Positions 15,223-22,769 of a stretch of 43,625 bases of DNA are shown here, piece after piece. The position numbers and the translations under genes were made by a program. Origin of the DNA: an uncultured Oscillibacter sp. (GTDB taxonomy: Bacteria > Bacillota > Clostridia > Oscillospirales > Oscillospiraceae); assembly GCA_910588005.1 (NCBI GenBank), contig CAJUQM010000022.1, positions 1-43,625 on the forward strand, written 5' to 3'. Every line of letters starts with the position of its first letter. Positions within the stretch are counted from its first letter, which is position 1. The notes below the pieces were generated by a model. The model worked only from the letters and a program-made list of their open reading frames with translations. It searched no databases and was not told the origin of the DNA.

Positions 15223-16104
15223 ATGAAACCAGTTCTTACAAACCGCAAAAAGGGGGCTTTTCTGGCCGTTCTCAGCGCCCTGTTTTACTCCATGATCTCT
15301 GTGTGCGTGAAGTGGATCGGCGGCACGCTGCCCACGGTAGAGGTCTTGTTTTTTCGCGGTGCGGTGATGTTGATTGTGGCCAGTGGAACGATGCTGGTCA
15401 AGCACCAGCGGCTCAGCGGAAGACAAAAGCCCCTGCTGATTCTGCGGGGATTTAGCGGTGTGCTGGGCGCGTTTACCTATTACGCGGCGGTGGCCCAGGC
15501 GCCTCTGGCGGAGACGATGGCCCTGGTAAATTTGAGTCCCTTTGTAGTAACTGTTCTGGCCGCGGCATTTTTGCGGGAGCGCCTGCGCAGGGGACATGTT
15601 CTGGCGCTGCTGGTCAGCTTTGCCGGGGCGCTGTGCATCATCCGCCCCAACTTTTCCCATGTGGAGACCGGCTACCTGATCGCCTTTGCCTCGGCGGTTA
15701 TTACGGGCTGTTCCTATACGATGGTGCGAAAGCTGAAGCAGACCGTGGACACGCCCACGATTGTCTTTTATTATAATATTGTAACGGTCATCGCCGCGTT
15801 TCCGGTTATGATGCTGGGAGGGTTTGTGATGCCCAGCGGGGTGGAGTGGGTCAAGCTTTTGTGCCTGGGAGTCTCTGCACTGCTGTTCAACTATTTCAAC
15901 ACCTCTGCCTATAAATATGCTCCGGCGGGCGAGATCTCCATTTACAATTACCTGTCGGTGATCTTCTCCTCCGCCTTTGGGGTGCTGCTGTGGAAGGAAC
16001 ACCTGGTGGCCGGCACGGTGGCCGGCATCGCGCTGATTTTGAGCGGAGCCTATCTCTCCTTCCGCAGTGACAAAACCGCCCCGGCGGTCTCCCATGAGGG
16101 CTGA
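15223..16104 (+). CDS. EamA/DMT family transporter
   Basis: The protein (293 residues from the ATG at 15223) has ten hydrophobic segments in two EamA repeats of five, the form of drug/metabolite exporters. Examples are LAVLSALFYSMISVCVKWIG, ETMALVNLSPFVVTVLAAAF in repeat one and YNYLSVIFSSAFGVLLWKEH in repeat two. An earlier ATG at 15194 is in another frame, and a start at 15193 is GC-poor in ribosome binding signal; GGGAGGAAGG precedes 15223. It lies 90 bases after tctA and before ubiX in the same direction, so it probably belongs to the unit and might export a product or exchange substrate. EamA members move amino acids, nucleotide sugars and more, so the substrate is open. Confidence 0.87.
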   Translation: MKPVLTNRKKGAFLAVLSALFYSMISVCVKWIGGTLPTVEVLFFRGAVMLIVASGTMLVKHQRLSGRQKPLLILRGFSGVLGAFTYYAAVAQAPLAETMALVNLSPFVVTVLAAAFLRERLRRGHVLALLVSFAGALCIIRPNFSHVETGYLIAFASAVITGCSYTMVRKLKQTVDTPTIVFYYNIVTVIAAFPVMMLGGFVMPSGVEWVKLLCLGVSALLFNYFNTSAYKYAPAGEISIYNYLSVIFSSAFGVLLWKEHLVAGTVAGIALILSGAYLSFRSDKTAPAVSHEG

Positions 16105-16163
16105 GGGTGTGGACAGGCACGGGTTCTTTTGCTATGATGGTGTCAGACAGGGGGAAGACGAGT

Positions 16164-16742
16164 ATGGAGAAGAATATTGTGATTGGCGTCAGCGGCGCCT
16201 CCGGCATCGCCATTGCGGCGGCGGTGCTGGAGCGTCTGCAAAGGGAACCCGGCTGGCGGTCCTTTCTGGTGATGACAAAGGCCGCCAGGAGAACGGCGGA
16301 GTTGGAGTATGCGCCTGGTCCGGAGCATTTGATGTCCCTGGCGGATGTGAACTGCGCTCCGGAGGATCTGGCCAATTCCATTGCCAGCGGCACCTTTCGC
16401 GCGGAGGGGATGGCGATCGTCCCCTGCAGCATGAAAACTGTGGCCGGCATTGTATCCGGCTTTTCGGAGAATCTTTTGCTGCGGGCTGCGGACGTGACGC
16501 TGAAAGAGCGCCGGCAGCTGACGGTCGTGCCCCGGGAGGCGCCCCTGAGCGTGATCCACTGCCGGAATTTACTGGCGTTGGCGGAGATGGGCTGCACAAT
16601 TATTCCGCCGGTGATGTCCTTCTATCACGCGCCTGGCTCCGTGGAGGACATGGTGCGGCAGATCGCGGGCAAGGTACTGGACAGCTTTGGAATCTTTGAA
16701 AACGGCATGTCCAGATGGGAAAACCACACGGAAAAGACATAG
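16164..16742 (+). CDS. ubiX: UbiX-type flavin prenyltransferase
   Basis: The 192-residue protein matches UbiX/Pad1 family members along its length: NIVIGVSGASGIAIAAAVLE at the N-terminus (flavin site), the middle segment with IASGTFRAEGMAIVPCSMKT, then LLLRAADVTLKERRQLTVVP and REAPLSVIHCRNLLALAEMG. The family attaches a dimethylallyl group to FMN to make the prenylated flavin used by UbiD-type decarboxylases. The ATG at 16164 has GGGGGA upstream. It is the last gene before a clear terminator. No UbiD partner is in the window, so the decarboxylase must lie elsewhere, or the protein belongs to a UbiX-like flavoprotein branch with another role. The pairing with an acid transporter suggests a decarboxylation step. 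Confidence 0.9.
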   Translation: MEKNIVIGVSGASGIAIAAAVLERLQREPGWRSFLVMTKAARRTAELEYAPGPEHLMSLADVNCAPEDLANSIASGTFRAEGMAIVPCSMKTVAGIVSGFSENLLLRAADVTLKERRQLTVVPREAPLSVIHCRNLLALAEMGCTIIPPVMSFYHAPGSVEDMVRQIAGKVLDSFGIFENGMSRWENHTEKT

Positions 16743-16797
16743 GTATCTGTGCACGCAGGCGGCGTTGTTCGCCACTATCAGTATGGATCAAAAAAAC

Positions 16798-16839
16798 CTG
16801 GCCAAGGAGAACATCACGCTCTCCCCGGCCAGATTTTTT
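16798..16839 (+). terminator. Terminator after ubiX, probably bidirectional
   Basis: CTGGCC (16798-16803) pairs with GGCCAG (16827-16832), with GGAGA/TCTCC inside, followed by ATTTTTT. A run of A before the stem gives a U tract in the other direction, serving the minus-strand gene at 16899. Confidence 0.88.
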
Positions 16840-16898
16840 AATCTAAAGCGGCATTTTTGGTCTGTGCGGCTGTGTGCGGCGGAATCTGTACCTGCCGG

Positions 16899-17471
16899 TC
16901 AAGACGCCGCCGCGCAGCGCAGAGCCTCCATTGCCCCATCCAGGTCCGCAACCCGAAAGAAGATCATGGACTCCGTGTAGTCCCAGGGACCCTCTGTGTG
17001 GACAGCGGGTTTTACGGTCTGACTGCGCCAGTCCAGGCCTTTTTCCGGCTTCCGCGCCAGGCCGCTGCCCAAAAGCAGACAGGCCGCACCCTCTGAATCC
17101 TGAATGGTCCGTACATGGTCCAGATCCTTTAAATCCAGGCAGTAGTAAGATGCGTCCCGGGTCACAACCATTGCCCGCTCATTGGTAATGTAGTATCTTG
17201 CGCCCTTTAGATTTCGCTGCTTTTTTACGGGAGCGTACATGATTGTCGCGGCGACTGCCAAAACCAGCCCCACAAAGACGGGACTGCAGGTTTCCCTGCA
17301 CAGCGCCAAAAAGTAGTAGGCCAAAAATAGTGCGGTAATGACACCGGTTGCGCACCAGTTCAAAAGAACCGGAAGCTTCGTGCTTTTTCCCAGCAGAGGA
17401 AAACTCTCCGGCTGGCCCGTCCAACAGATCTCCTCCCCCCGGTGCAGATATTTCGCGGCGATGCTCTCCAT
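16899..17471 (-). CDS. Membrane protein with PH-like (DUF304/YdbT-type) domain
   Basis: The 190-residue protein has two close hydrophobic segments (residues 35-58, VLLNWCATGVITALFLAYYF, and 65-80, VFVGLVLAVAATIMYAP). They precede a domain opening with KGARYYITNERAMVVTRD, the typical start of the bacterial PH domain found in YdbS/YdbT-like proteins. An N-terminal part with EEICWTGQPE is also common in the group, where it faces the cytoplasm. Function in the family is poorly known. GGGAG stands five bases before the ATG. Its neighbours on both sides run the other way, so it forms a single-gene unit, with a TATAAT box at 17522-17527 on the minus strand as a possible -10. Confidence 0.75.
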   Translation of the reverse strand: MESIAAKYLHRGEEICWTGQPESFPLLGKSTKLPVLLNWCATGVITALFLAYYFLALCRETCSPVFVGLVLAVAATIMYAPVKKQRNLKGARYYITNERAMVVTRDASYYCLDLKDLDHVRTIQDSEGAACLLLGSGLARKPEKGLDWRSQTVKPAVHTEGPWDYTESMIFFRVADLDGAMEALRCAAAS

Positions 17472-17896
17472 ACGCGCTCCCTTCCGGCGCCCGGATTGTA
17501 TGGCGCCTGTTTTATGTGTCCATTATAGCAAATCCGGCGGATAGATGCCGTTAATAGAGAGCGGGCATCCGTTTGCAGACTGTAAAGAAAACAGACATAT
17601 AGCTCGTATATACAAAACAAAACATTATAATATAGAATTTACTGTATGGGCACAGCAGAGCTGCGGCGGATAGTCCAGGGGAGTTTAAGGTGGAAAATGT
17701 TGGCAAATCTGCCGGACATAGTCAACTTTACAGATTTTTTCGGTCTGTTTGAAATCAAAATATACCGCCAAAGGCGGTTCTGACAGCTAGTCAGGCGAAT
17801 AGTTTTTACCGAAGAGCCTTTCTGCGCTGGGGCGGTCAAGAGGCGTTAAGCTTTCATGGCGAAAATATTTTTAAGTGTTTTGTATAGACAACTTAT

Positions 17897-17913
17897 ATTC
17901 GTTATTGACAAAC
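17897..17913 (+). promoter_or_regulatory. Degenerate LysR-like operator overlapping the PFOR -35 (copy 3)
   Basis: ATTCGTTATTGACAAAC matches the perfect palindrome at 10655-10671 at 13 of 17 positions, including an intact left half-site ATTCG. It overlaps the -35 box TTGACA, so binding could repress or position polymerase. Confidence 0.45.
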
Positions 17914-17933
17914 GATGGTTGACATTATATAAT
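17905..17933 (+). promoter_or_regulatory. Consensus sigma-A promoter of the PFOR gene
   Basis: TTGACA (17905-17910), exactly 17 bases, TATAAT (17928-17933): a perfect match to both boxes, implying very strong expression unless repressed. The leader is about 120 bases. Confidence 0.92.
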
Positions 17934-18060
17934 AATTTTTAAGAACGATAAACGGTAATATAGAACAAACTCGTTTGAGCTTGACGGCCTGGATTTACCG
18001 CACGAATGAGAGAGCACAGAAACCGCAAAACAAAAAGAGAGTTGATTGAGGAGGATGTTC

Positions 18061-21000
18061 ATGTCTGAGAAAAAAATCATGAAAACGATGGACGGCAACG
18101 AGGCCTGCGCCACTGTTGCGTACCACTTTACGGATGTGGCTGGGATTTTTCCCATTACGCCCTCTTCTCCTATGAGCGAGAAGGTGGATGAGTGGGCTGC
18201 GGACGGCCGGAAAAACATGTTTGGCCAACAGGTGACGCTGGTTGAAATGCAGTCCGAGGCCGGTGCAGCCGGCGCGCTTCACGGCGCGGCTGAGGCCGGA
18301 GCTATGGCCACTACGTTTACATCTTCCCAGGGCCTGCTGCTGATGATTCCCAATATGTATATCATGTCCGGCCACCGGATGCCCGCCGTGTTCCATGTGG
18401 CGGCCCGGTCTGTGGCCCAGCATGCCAACAATATCTTCGGCGACCATCAGGATGTGATGAGCTGCCGCACCACCGGCGTGACTATGATGTCCACTGCCAG
18501 CGTCCAGGAGGTCATGGATTTGGCGGCGGTGGCCCACCTGACAACCGTGAAGAGCCGCGTGCCCTTTGTCCATTTCTTTGACGGCTTCCGGACTTCTCAC
18601 GAGATTCAAAAGGTTGAGATGATCGACCTGGATGCCGTTGCCGGACTGATGGACCGGGAGGCCTTGGAGGCGTACCACCGGATCGCGATGAATCCGGAGC
18701 ATCCCCTCCAGCGGACCACTGTCCAGGGTCCCGACGTCTATTACCAGTCCCTAGAGGCCAACAACGGCACATATGACGCCATCCCCGCTCTGGTGGAGGG
18801 CTATATGCAGGGAATCAACCGGATCACCGGCAGGGACTATCATATCTTTAATTACTACGGCGCCGGGGACGCCGACCGGGTCATTGTCCTGATGGGTTCC
18901 GCCTGCGAGGCCGCCAAAGAGGTGGTGGATTTCCTGAACGCCCGGGGCGAGAAGGTGGGCATGCTTCAAATTCACCTGTTCCGGCCCTTTGACATGCAGT
19001 ACTTCCTCAGCAAGATGCCCAAAACCGTAAAAAAGATCACGGCGTTGGACCGGTCCAAGGAACCCGGCGCCATTGCCGGGGCGGTGTACCTGGATGTCTG
19101 CGCCGCCTATGCCAATGATAAGCATGCCCCCGAGATCTATGGCGGCCGCTATGGCCTTGCCTCCAAGGATGTGACCCCCGCCCAGATCAAGGCCGTCTTT
19201 GACAACATGAATGCCGCCGCGCCAAAGACGCCCTTTACCATCGGTGTGGTGGATGATGTGACACATCTGTCCCTGGACGTGCGGGAGCCTTTGATCACCG
19301 AATCCGCCGGCACGGTGTCCTGCAAGTTCTGGGGCCTGGGGTCTGACGGCACCGTGGGTGCCAATAAAAACTCCGCCAAGATCATCGGCGACCACGCCGG
19401 GATGTACACCCAGGCGTATTTCGAGTATGACTCCAAGAAGTCCTACGGCATTACCAAGAGCCATCTTCGGTTCAGTAAGGAGCCGATTCGCTCCACCTAT
19501 CTCATCAAGGCCGCGGATTTCTTGGCCTGCCATGCCCAGTCCTATATCAGCCGCTATGACATGATCCACGAGATCAAGGACGGCGGCACATTCCTGCTGA
19601 ACACTTCCTGGAGCGGCGCGGAGCTGGAAAAGAATCTGCCCGGCGACGTGAAGAAGTACATCGCGGACCACAACGTTCAGTTCTATACCGTGGACGCCAA
19701 CAGCATTGCCCGCCAGCTGGGGCTGGGCAACCATGCCAATTTGATTTTACAGGCCGCCTTCTTTAAGCTTTCCAAGGTCATGCCGGTGGAGGATGCCGTT
19801 CGCTACATGAAGGAGGCCGCCCGAAAGACCTATGCCAAAAAGGGTGAAAAGGTGGTCAATATGAATCTGGCCGCCGTGGACGCCGGGATTAACAGCCCTG
19901 TGAAGGTGGATGTTCCCAGCGCCTGGTCCAGCGCCAGGGACGAGCGCAAGGTGGATGAGAATCTGCCCGATGTGGTGAAGAAGATCGTGGTGCCCTGCAA
20001 CCGCCAGAGGGGCGATGATCTGCCTGTCTCCGTTTTCCTGGCCCACCAGGACGGCACCTATCCCCTGGGGACCTCCAAATACGACAAGCGGGGCATCGCC
20101 TCCGCGCTGCCCGTTTGGGACTCCGCCAAATGCCTCCAGTGCAACCAGTGCACCTTTGTCTGCCCCCACGCGGCAATTCGCGCATATCTGGTCGATGAGG
20201 AGGAGGCGAAAGCCGCTCCCGCCGGCTTTGAGATGGTGGACGCCAAGGGTGCGCAGGGATTGAAGTACCGCCTCCAGGTCAGTACGATGGACTGCACGGG
20301 CTGCGGCTCCTGCGCCGCCTCGTGTCTTGCCAAGGACAAGGCCCTGACCATGGCTCCGGCGGACGATGGGATGTACGATGAGACCAACTGGAACTATGCC
20401 CTCTCCCTCTCCGACAAGCCCGGTGTGTTCAATAGAAAGACCCTCAAGGGCAGCCAGTTCAGCCAGCCCCTGGTGGAGTTCTCCGGAGCCTGCGCCGGCT
20501 GCGGCGAGACGCCCTACGCGAAGCTCCTCACCCAGCTCTATGGCGAAAAGACCTACTGGGTCAACGGCGTGGGATGCTCCCTGGCGTGGGCCGGAGCGTT
20601 CCCGTCTCTGCCCTACACCAAGAATAAGGAGGGCCGGGGACCCGCCTTCTACGGCACGCTGTTTGAGGATCAGGCGGAGAACGGCCTGGGAATGGTGCTG
20701 GCCGTGAAGCAGCGCCGGGAATATGTGAGACTTCAGGCAGAGACCCTGCTGCCCATGGTATCCGGCACCGAGGTGGAGACGGCGGTCAATGCGTGGCTGT
20801 CCTCCTTCGATGATTTGGACGCCAACGACGCCGACGCCCGCGCCCTGGTGGCCGCTCTGGAAAAGGCGAAGCTCACCGGCGAGGCCGGGAGGCTGGCGGA
20901 GGCCATCCTGCTGAACAAGGACCAGCTGGCCAAGAAGGTGGTCTGGCTCTTCGGCGGCGACGGCTGGGCTTATGACATTGGCTACGGCGGACTGGACCAT

Positions 21001-21585
21001 GTGATGGCCTCCGGCGAGGATATCAACGTCTTCGTGGTGGACACCGAGGTGTACTCCAACACCGGCGGGCAGTCCTCGAAGGCCACGCCGGTGGGCGCCT
21101 CCGCCAAGTTCGCGGACGGCGGCAAGCGCACAGCCAAAAAGGACTTGGGCCGTCTGATGATGACCTATCCCAATGTGTATGTGGCCTCCGTGGCCATGGG
21201 AGCGAATCCCGGCCAGCTGATGAAGGCCGTTACCGAGGCGGTGGACCATAAGGGACCTTCCATTGTCATCGCCTACGCCCCCTGTATCAACCACGGCATC
21301 AAGGCCGGGATGAACAATGTCCAGGCTGAGATGAAAAAGGCGGTGGACTGCGGTTTGTGGCCGCTGTACCGCTATAACCCGGACCGGGCGGAGAAACCCT
21401 TCTCCCTGGATTATAAACAGCCCAGCCTGCCGGTCAGCGAATTCCTGGATGGCGAGGTCCGCTATGCCGGATTGAAGGTCAAGCACCCTGAGGCCGCAGA
21501 AAAGCTCTTTGCGCAGGCGCAGAGAGAAGCCGACCTGCGTTACCGGGATTATGTCCGCCTGGAGAAGAGCTATAACGAGAACTGA
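18061..21585 (+). CDS. nifJ: Pyruvate:ferredoxin (flavodoxin) oxidoreductase, single chain
   Basis: At 1174 residues this has the usual length of the homodimeric enzyme that turns pyruvate and CoA into acetyl-CoA, CO2 and reduced ferredoxin. The domains run in order: pyrimidine-binding domain I (VAGIFPITPSSPMSEKVDEW), the transketolase-like domain II, the gamma-like domain with KFWGLGSDGTVGANKNSAKI, a 2[4Fe-4S] ferredoxin domain (CLQCNQCTFVC at 691 and CTGCGSCAASC at 745), and the thiamine domain. There CAGCGETP binds the proximal cluster, GDG is near 967 and VVDTEVYSNTGGQSSKATP follows. The ATG at 18061 has GGAGG six bases upstream; a TTG at 18046 overlaps that site. It is transcribed alone from a perfect promoter and closed by a strong terminator. 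Confidence 0.97.
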   Translation: MSEKKIMKTMDGNEACATVAYHFTDVAGIFPITPSSPMSEKVDEWAADGRKNMFGQQVTLVEMQSEAGAAGALHGAAEAGAMATTFTSSQGLLLMIPNMYIMSGHRMPAVFHVAARSVAQHANNIFGDHQDVMSCRTTGVTMMSTASVQEVMDLAAVAHLTTVKSRVPFVHFFDGFRTSHEIQKVEMIDLDAVAGLMDREALEAYHRIAMNPEHPLQRTTVQGPDVYYQSLEANNGTYDAIPALVEGYMQGINRITGRDYHIFNYYGAGDADRVIVLMGSACEAAKEVVDFLNARGEKVGMLQIHLFRPFDMQYFLSKMPKTVKKITALDRSKEPGAIAGAVYLDVCAAYANDKHAPEIYGGRYGLASKDVTPAQIKAVFDNMNAAAPKTPFTIGVVDDVTHLSLDVREPLITESAGTVSCKFWGLGSDGTVGANKNSAKIIGDHAGMYTQAYFEYDSKKSYGITKSHLRFSKEPIRSTYLIKAADFLACHAQSYISRYDMIHEIKDGGTFLLNTSWSGAELEKNLPGDVKKYIADHNVQFYTVDANSIARQLGLGNHANLILQAAFFKLSKVMPVEDAVRYMKEAARKTYAKKGEKVVNMNLAAVDAGINSPVKVDVPSAWSSARDERKVDENLPDVVKKIVVPCNRQRGDDLPVSVFLAHQDGTYPLGTSKYDKRGIASALPVWDSAKCLQCNQCTFVCPHAAIRAYLVDEEEAKAAPAGFEMVDAKGAQGLKYRLQVSTMDCTGCGSCAASCLAKDKALTMAPADDGMYDETNWNYALSLSDKPGVFNRKTLKGSQFSQPLVEFSGACAGCGETPYAKLLTQLYGEKTYWVNGVGCSLAWAGAFPSLPYTKNKEGRGPAFYGTLFEDQAENGLGMVLAVKQRREYVRLQAETLLPMVSGTEVETAVNAWLSSFDDLDANDADARALVAALEKAKLTGEAGRLAEAILLNKDQLAKKVVWLFGGDGWAYDIGYGGLDHVMASGEDINVFVVDTEVYSNTGGQSSKATPVGASAKFADGGKRTAKKDLGRLMMTYPNVYVASVAMGANPGQLMKAVTEAVDHKGPSIVIAYAPCINHGIKAGMNNVQAEMKKAVDCGLWPLYRYNPDRAEKPFSLDYKQPSLPVSEFLDGEVRYAGLKVKHPEAAEKLFAQAQREADLRYRDYVRLEKSYNEN

Positions 21586-21640
21586 CCCGCAGGCTCCCTG
21601 AATTTACTGATACCCTCTCTTCTTTATTTCCGTAAGGAAA

Positions 21641-21683
21641 CCCGCCGCCGGCCATCTGTATGATGGCTGGCGGCGGGCTTTTT
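21641..21683 (+). terminator. Rho-independent terminator of nifJ
   Basis: A 16-bp stem (21641-21656 with 21662-21677, one G-T pair) around a five-base loop is followed by CTTTTTG. It is one of the strongest terminators in the window. Confidence 0.92.
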
Positions 21684-21749
21684 GCCTGATTTTAAAGGAG
21701 ACAGATGGTCTCAGGTAAGAGCTGAGGGCATCTCCGGTGTCCTTCCGGT

Positions 21750-22550
21750 GCGCTCTCCCACGTCATCGAACCCCAATATCCGGCGGCGGTGGACCGGTAT
21801 GTGGACCTGGGACGGTTTTATGACCTCACCGCCGCCAAGGCGGATGCCGGGGCGGTTAAAACCCACACCCGGGATTACAAGGCCGCCTATGTCCGGGCCT
21901 ACCACAGCTTGAAGGCCGCCCGGCAGGTGGAGCTGGATGCGGTGGCCGCCGTTCGGGCCGGATTTGACCGGGAGAGGGCGGACCGGCGGATCTCCGGCAT
22001 CATCGCCCGGGAGCTGCGCCGCCGGGGCGGGGAGAGGGGAAAGACCACCCGGCGCTTCCTGGGCAGCATTACTCACAAAGGGTACGTCTGGCGGTTTGAC
22101 AGCGTGGACGCCCTGTGTCCCAGGGTCTATGAGTTTTCCGACGGCTGGGAGCTGGCCGGGGAGGGCCTGGCCCGAATTCACGCGGCGGCGGCGGCCAAGG
22201 GCTGGGATACGGTTGTCTGTCCCTCACCGGAGGACTTGGGCCGCATCGAGCACCTGCTGATCCCCGGCCTGGGGCTGGGATTTGTCACCTCCCGCCCCGG
22301 CATGGACTACGGAAAAAAGCCCTACCGCCGCATCCGCCTGGACGCCATGGTGGAGATCGAGGGCAGAAACCGCCTGCGGTTCCAGGCCAGGATGGCAGCC
22401 CTTCTGCGGGAGGAGGCCGTGGCGGCGCTGAAAGACGCCAAGGCCAATCACGACAAGCTGGAGGGAGTCTATAACCCCTATGTGGACTTTGACGGCGTGC
22501 GGGAGCTGGCGGCCATTGAGACGGGCAGATTGCTCAGCTACCTGGGATAG
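21750..22550 (+). pseudogene. 5'-truncated ATPase-like gene (PRK06851-type), N-terminal half lost
   Basis: The frame from 21750 reads ALSHVIEPQYPAAVDRYVDL and continues for 253 residues after the first possible start, a GTG at 21789 with no ribosome binding site. HVIEP-x-YP-x-AV-x-x-YV-LG-FYD is, as I recall, the middle of a roughly 370-residue clostridial family of ATPase-like proteins whose N-terminal half holds a P-loop. Here an in-frame stop (21723) lies just upstream and the homology begins abruptly, so the first 100 or so residues are missing. The rest (FLGSITHKGYV and GLGLGFVTSR) looks intact and keeps normal codon use, so the loss may be recent. Whether the fragment is made is unclear. 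It starts right after the nifJ terminator. Confidence 0.6.
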
Positions 22551-22712
22551 GGTTTTTGCATAAACCTTTTTCAAAAAAACTGTGGGGTGCAGGGGCAAAA
22601 CTCCCGCAAGCCCCCGTAATACCGCGCGGGGCGCGGCCTGAACCCCTTCCGCCAGGGAAAACGGCGGCAGCGAAGCGTCTCCGCCGGCGCTTTATCATAA
22701 AAGCACGGAACA

Positions 22713-22741
22713 GAGGCCCCAGCCGATTCAGCTGGGGCCTC
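22713..22741 (-). terminator. Terminator-like hairpin after the M56 gene
   Basis: GAGGCCCCAGC (22713-22723) pairs perfectly with GCTGGGGCCTC (22731-22741) around a 7-base loop, 29 bases past the M56 stop codon on the minus strand. The T tract is weak (TGTTCCGTGCTTTT). Confidence 0.65.
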
Positions 22742-22769
22742 TTCCATATGTGGTCTGGGCTATTAGTGA

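Larger units (their letters stand above)
17472..18060. other. Long non-coding regulatory region upstream of the PFOR gene
   Basis: These 589 AT-rich bases carry no gene that I can support. They contain a TATAAT box for the minus-strand gene (17522-17527), another isolated TATAAT (17626-17631), a short hairpin ACCGCC-AAA-GGCGGT (17764-17778), the PFOR promoter with operator-like sequence (17897-17933), two AACGAT copies 33 bases apart (17911 and 17944) and the palindrome CAAAC-TC-GTTTG (17966-17977). A small RNA or long leader cannot be excluded. Confidence 0.6.

Noticed and set aside
14260..16095. A 611-codon open frame on the minus strand opposite tctA and the EamA gene.
   Set aside because: It is a by-product of GC-rich codon use opposite two clear membrane-protein genes. 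Its translation is rich in His, Gln, Arg and Gly with no family pattern. The same applies to minus-strand frames at 19747-21486, 4922-6073, 8096-9235 and 11669-12859.
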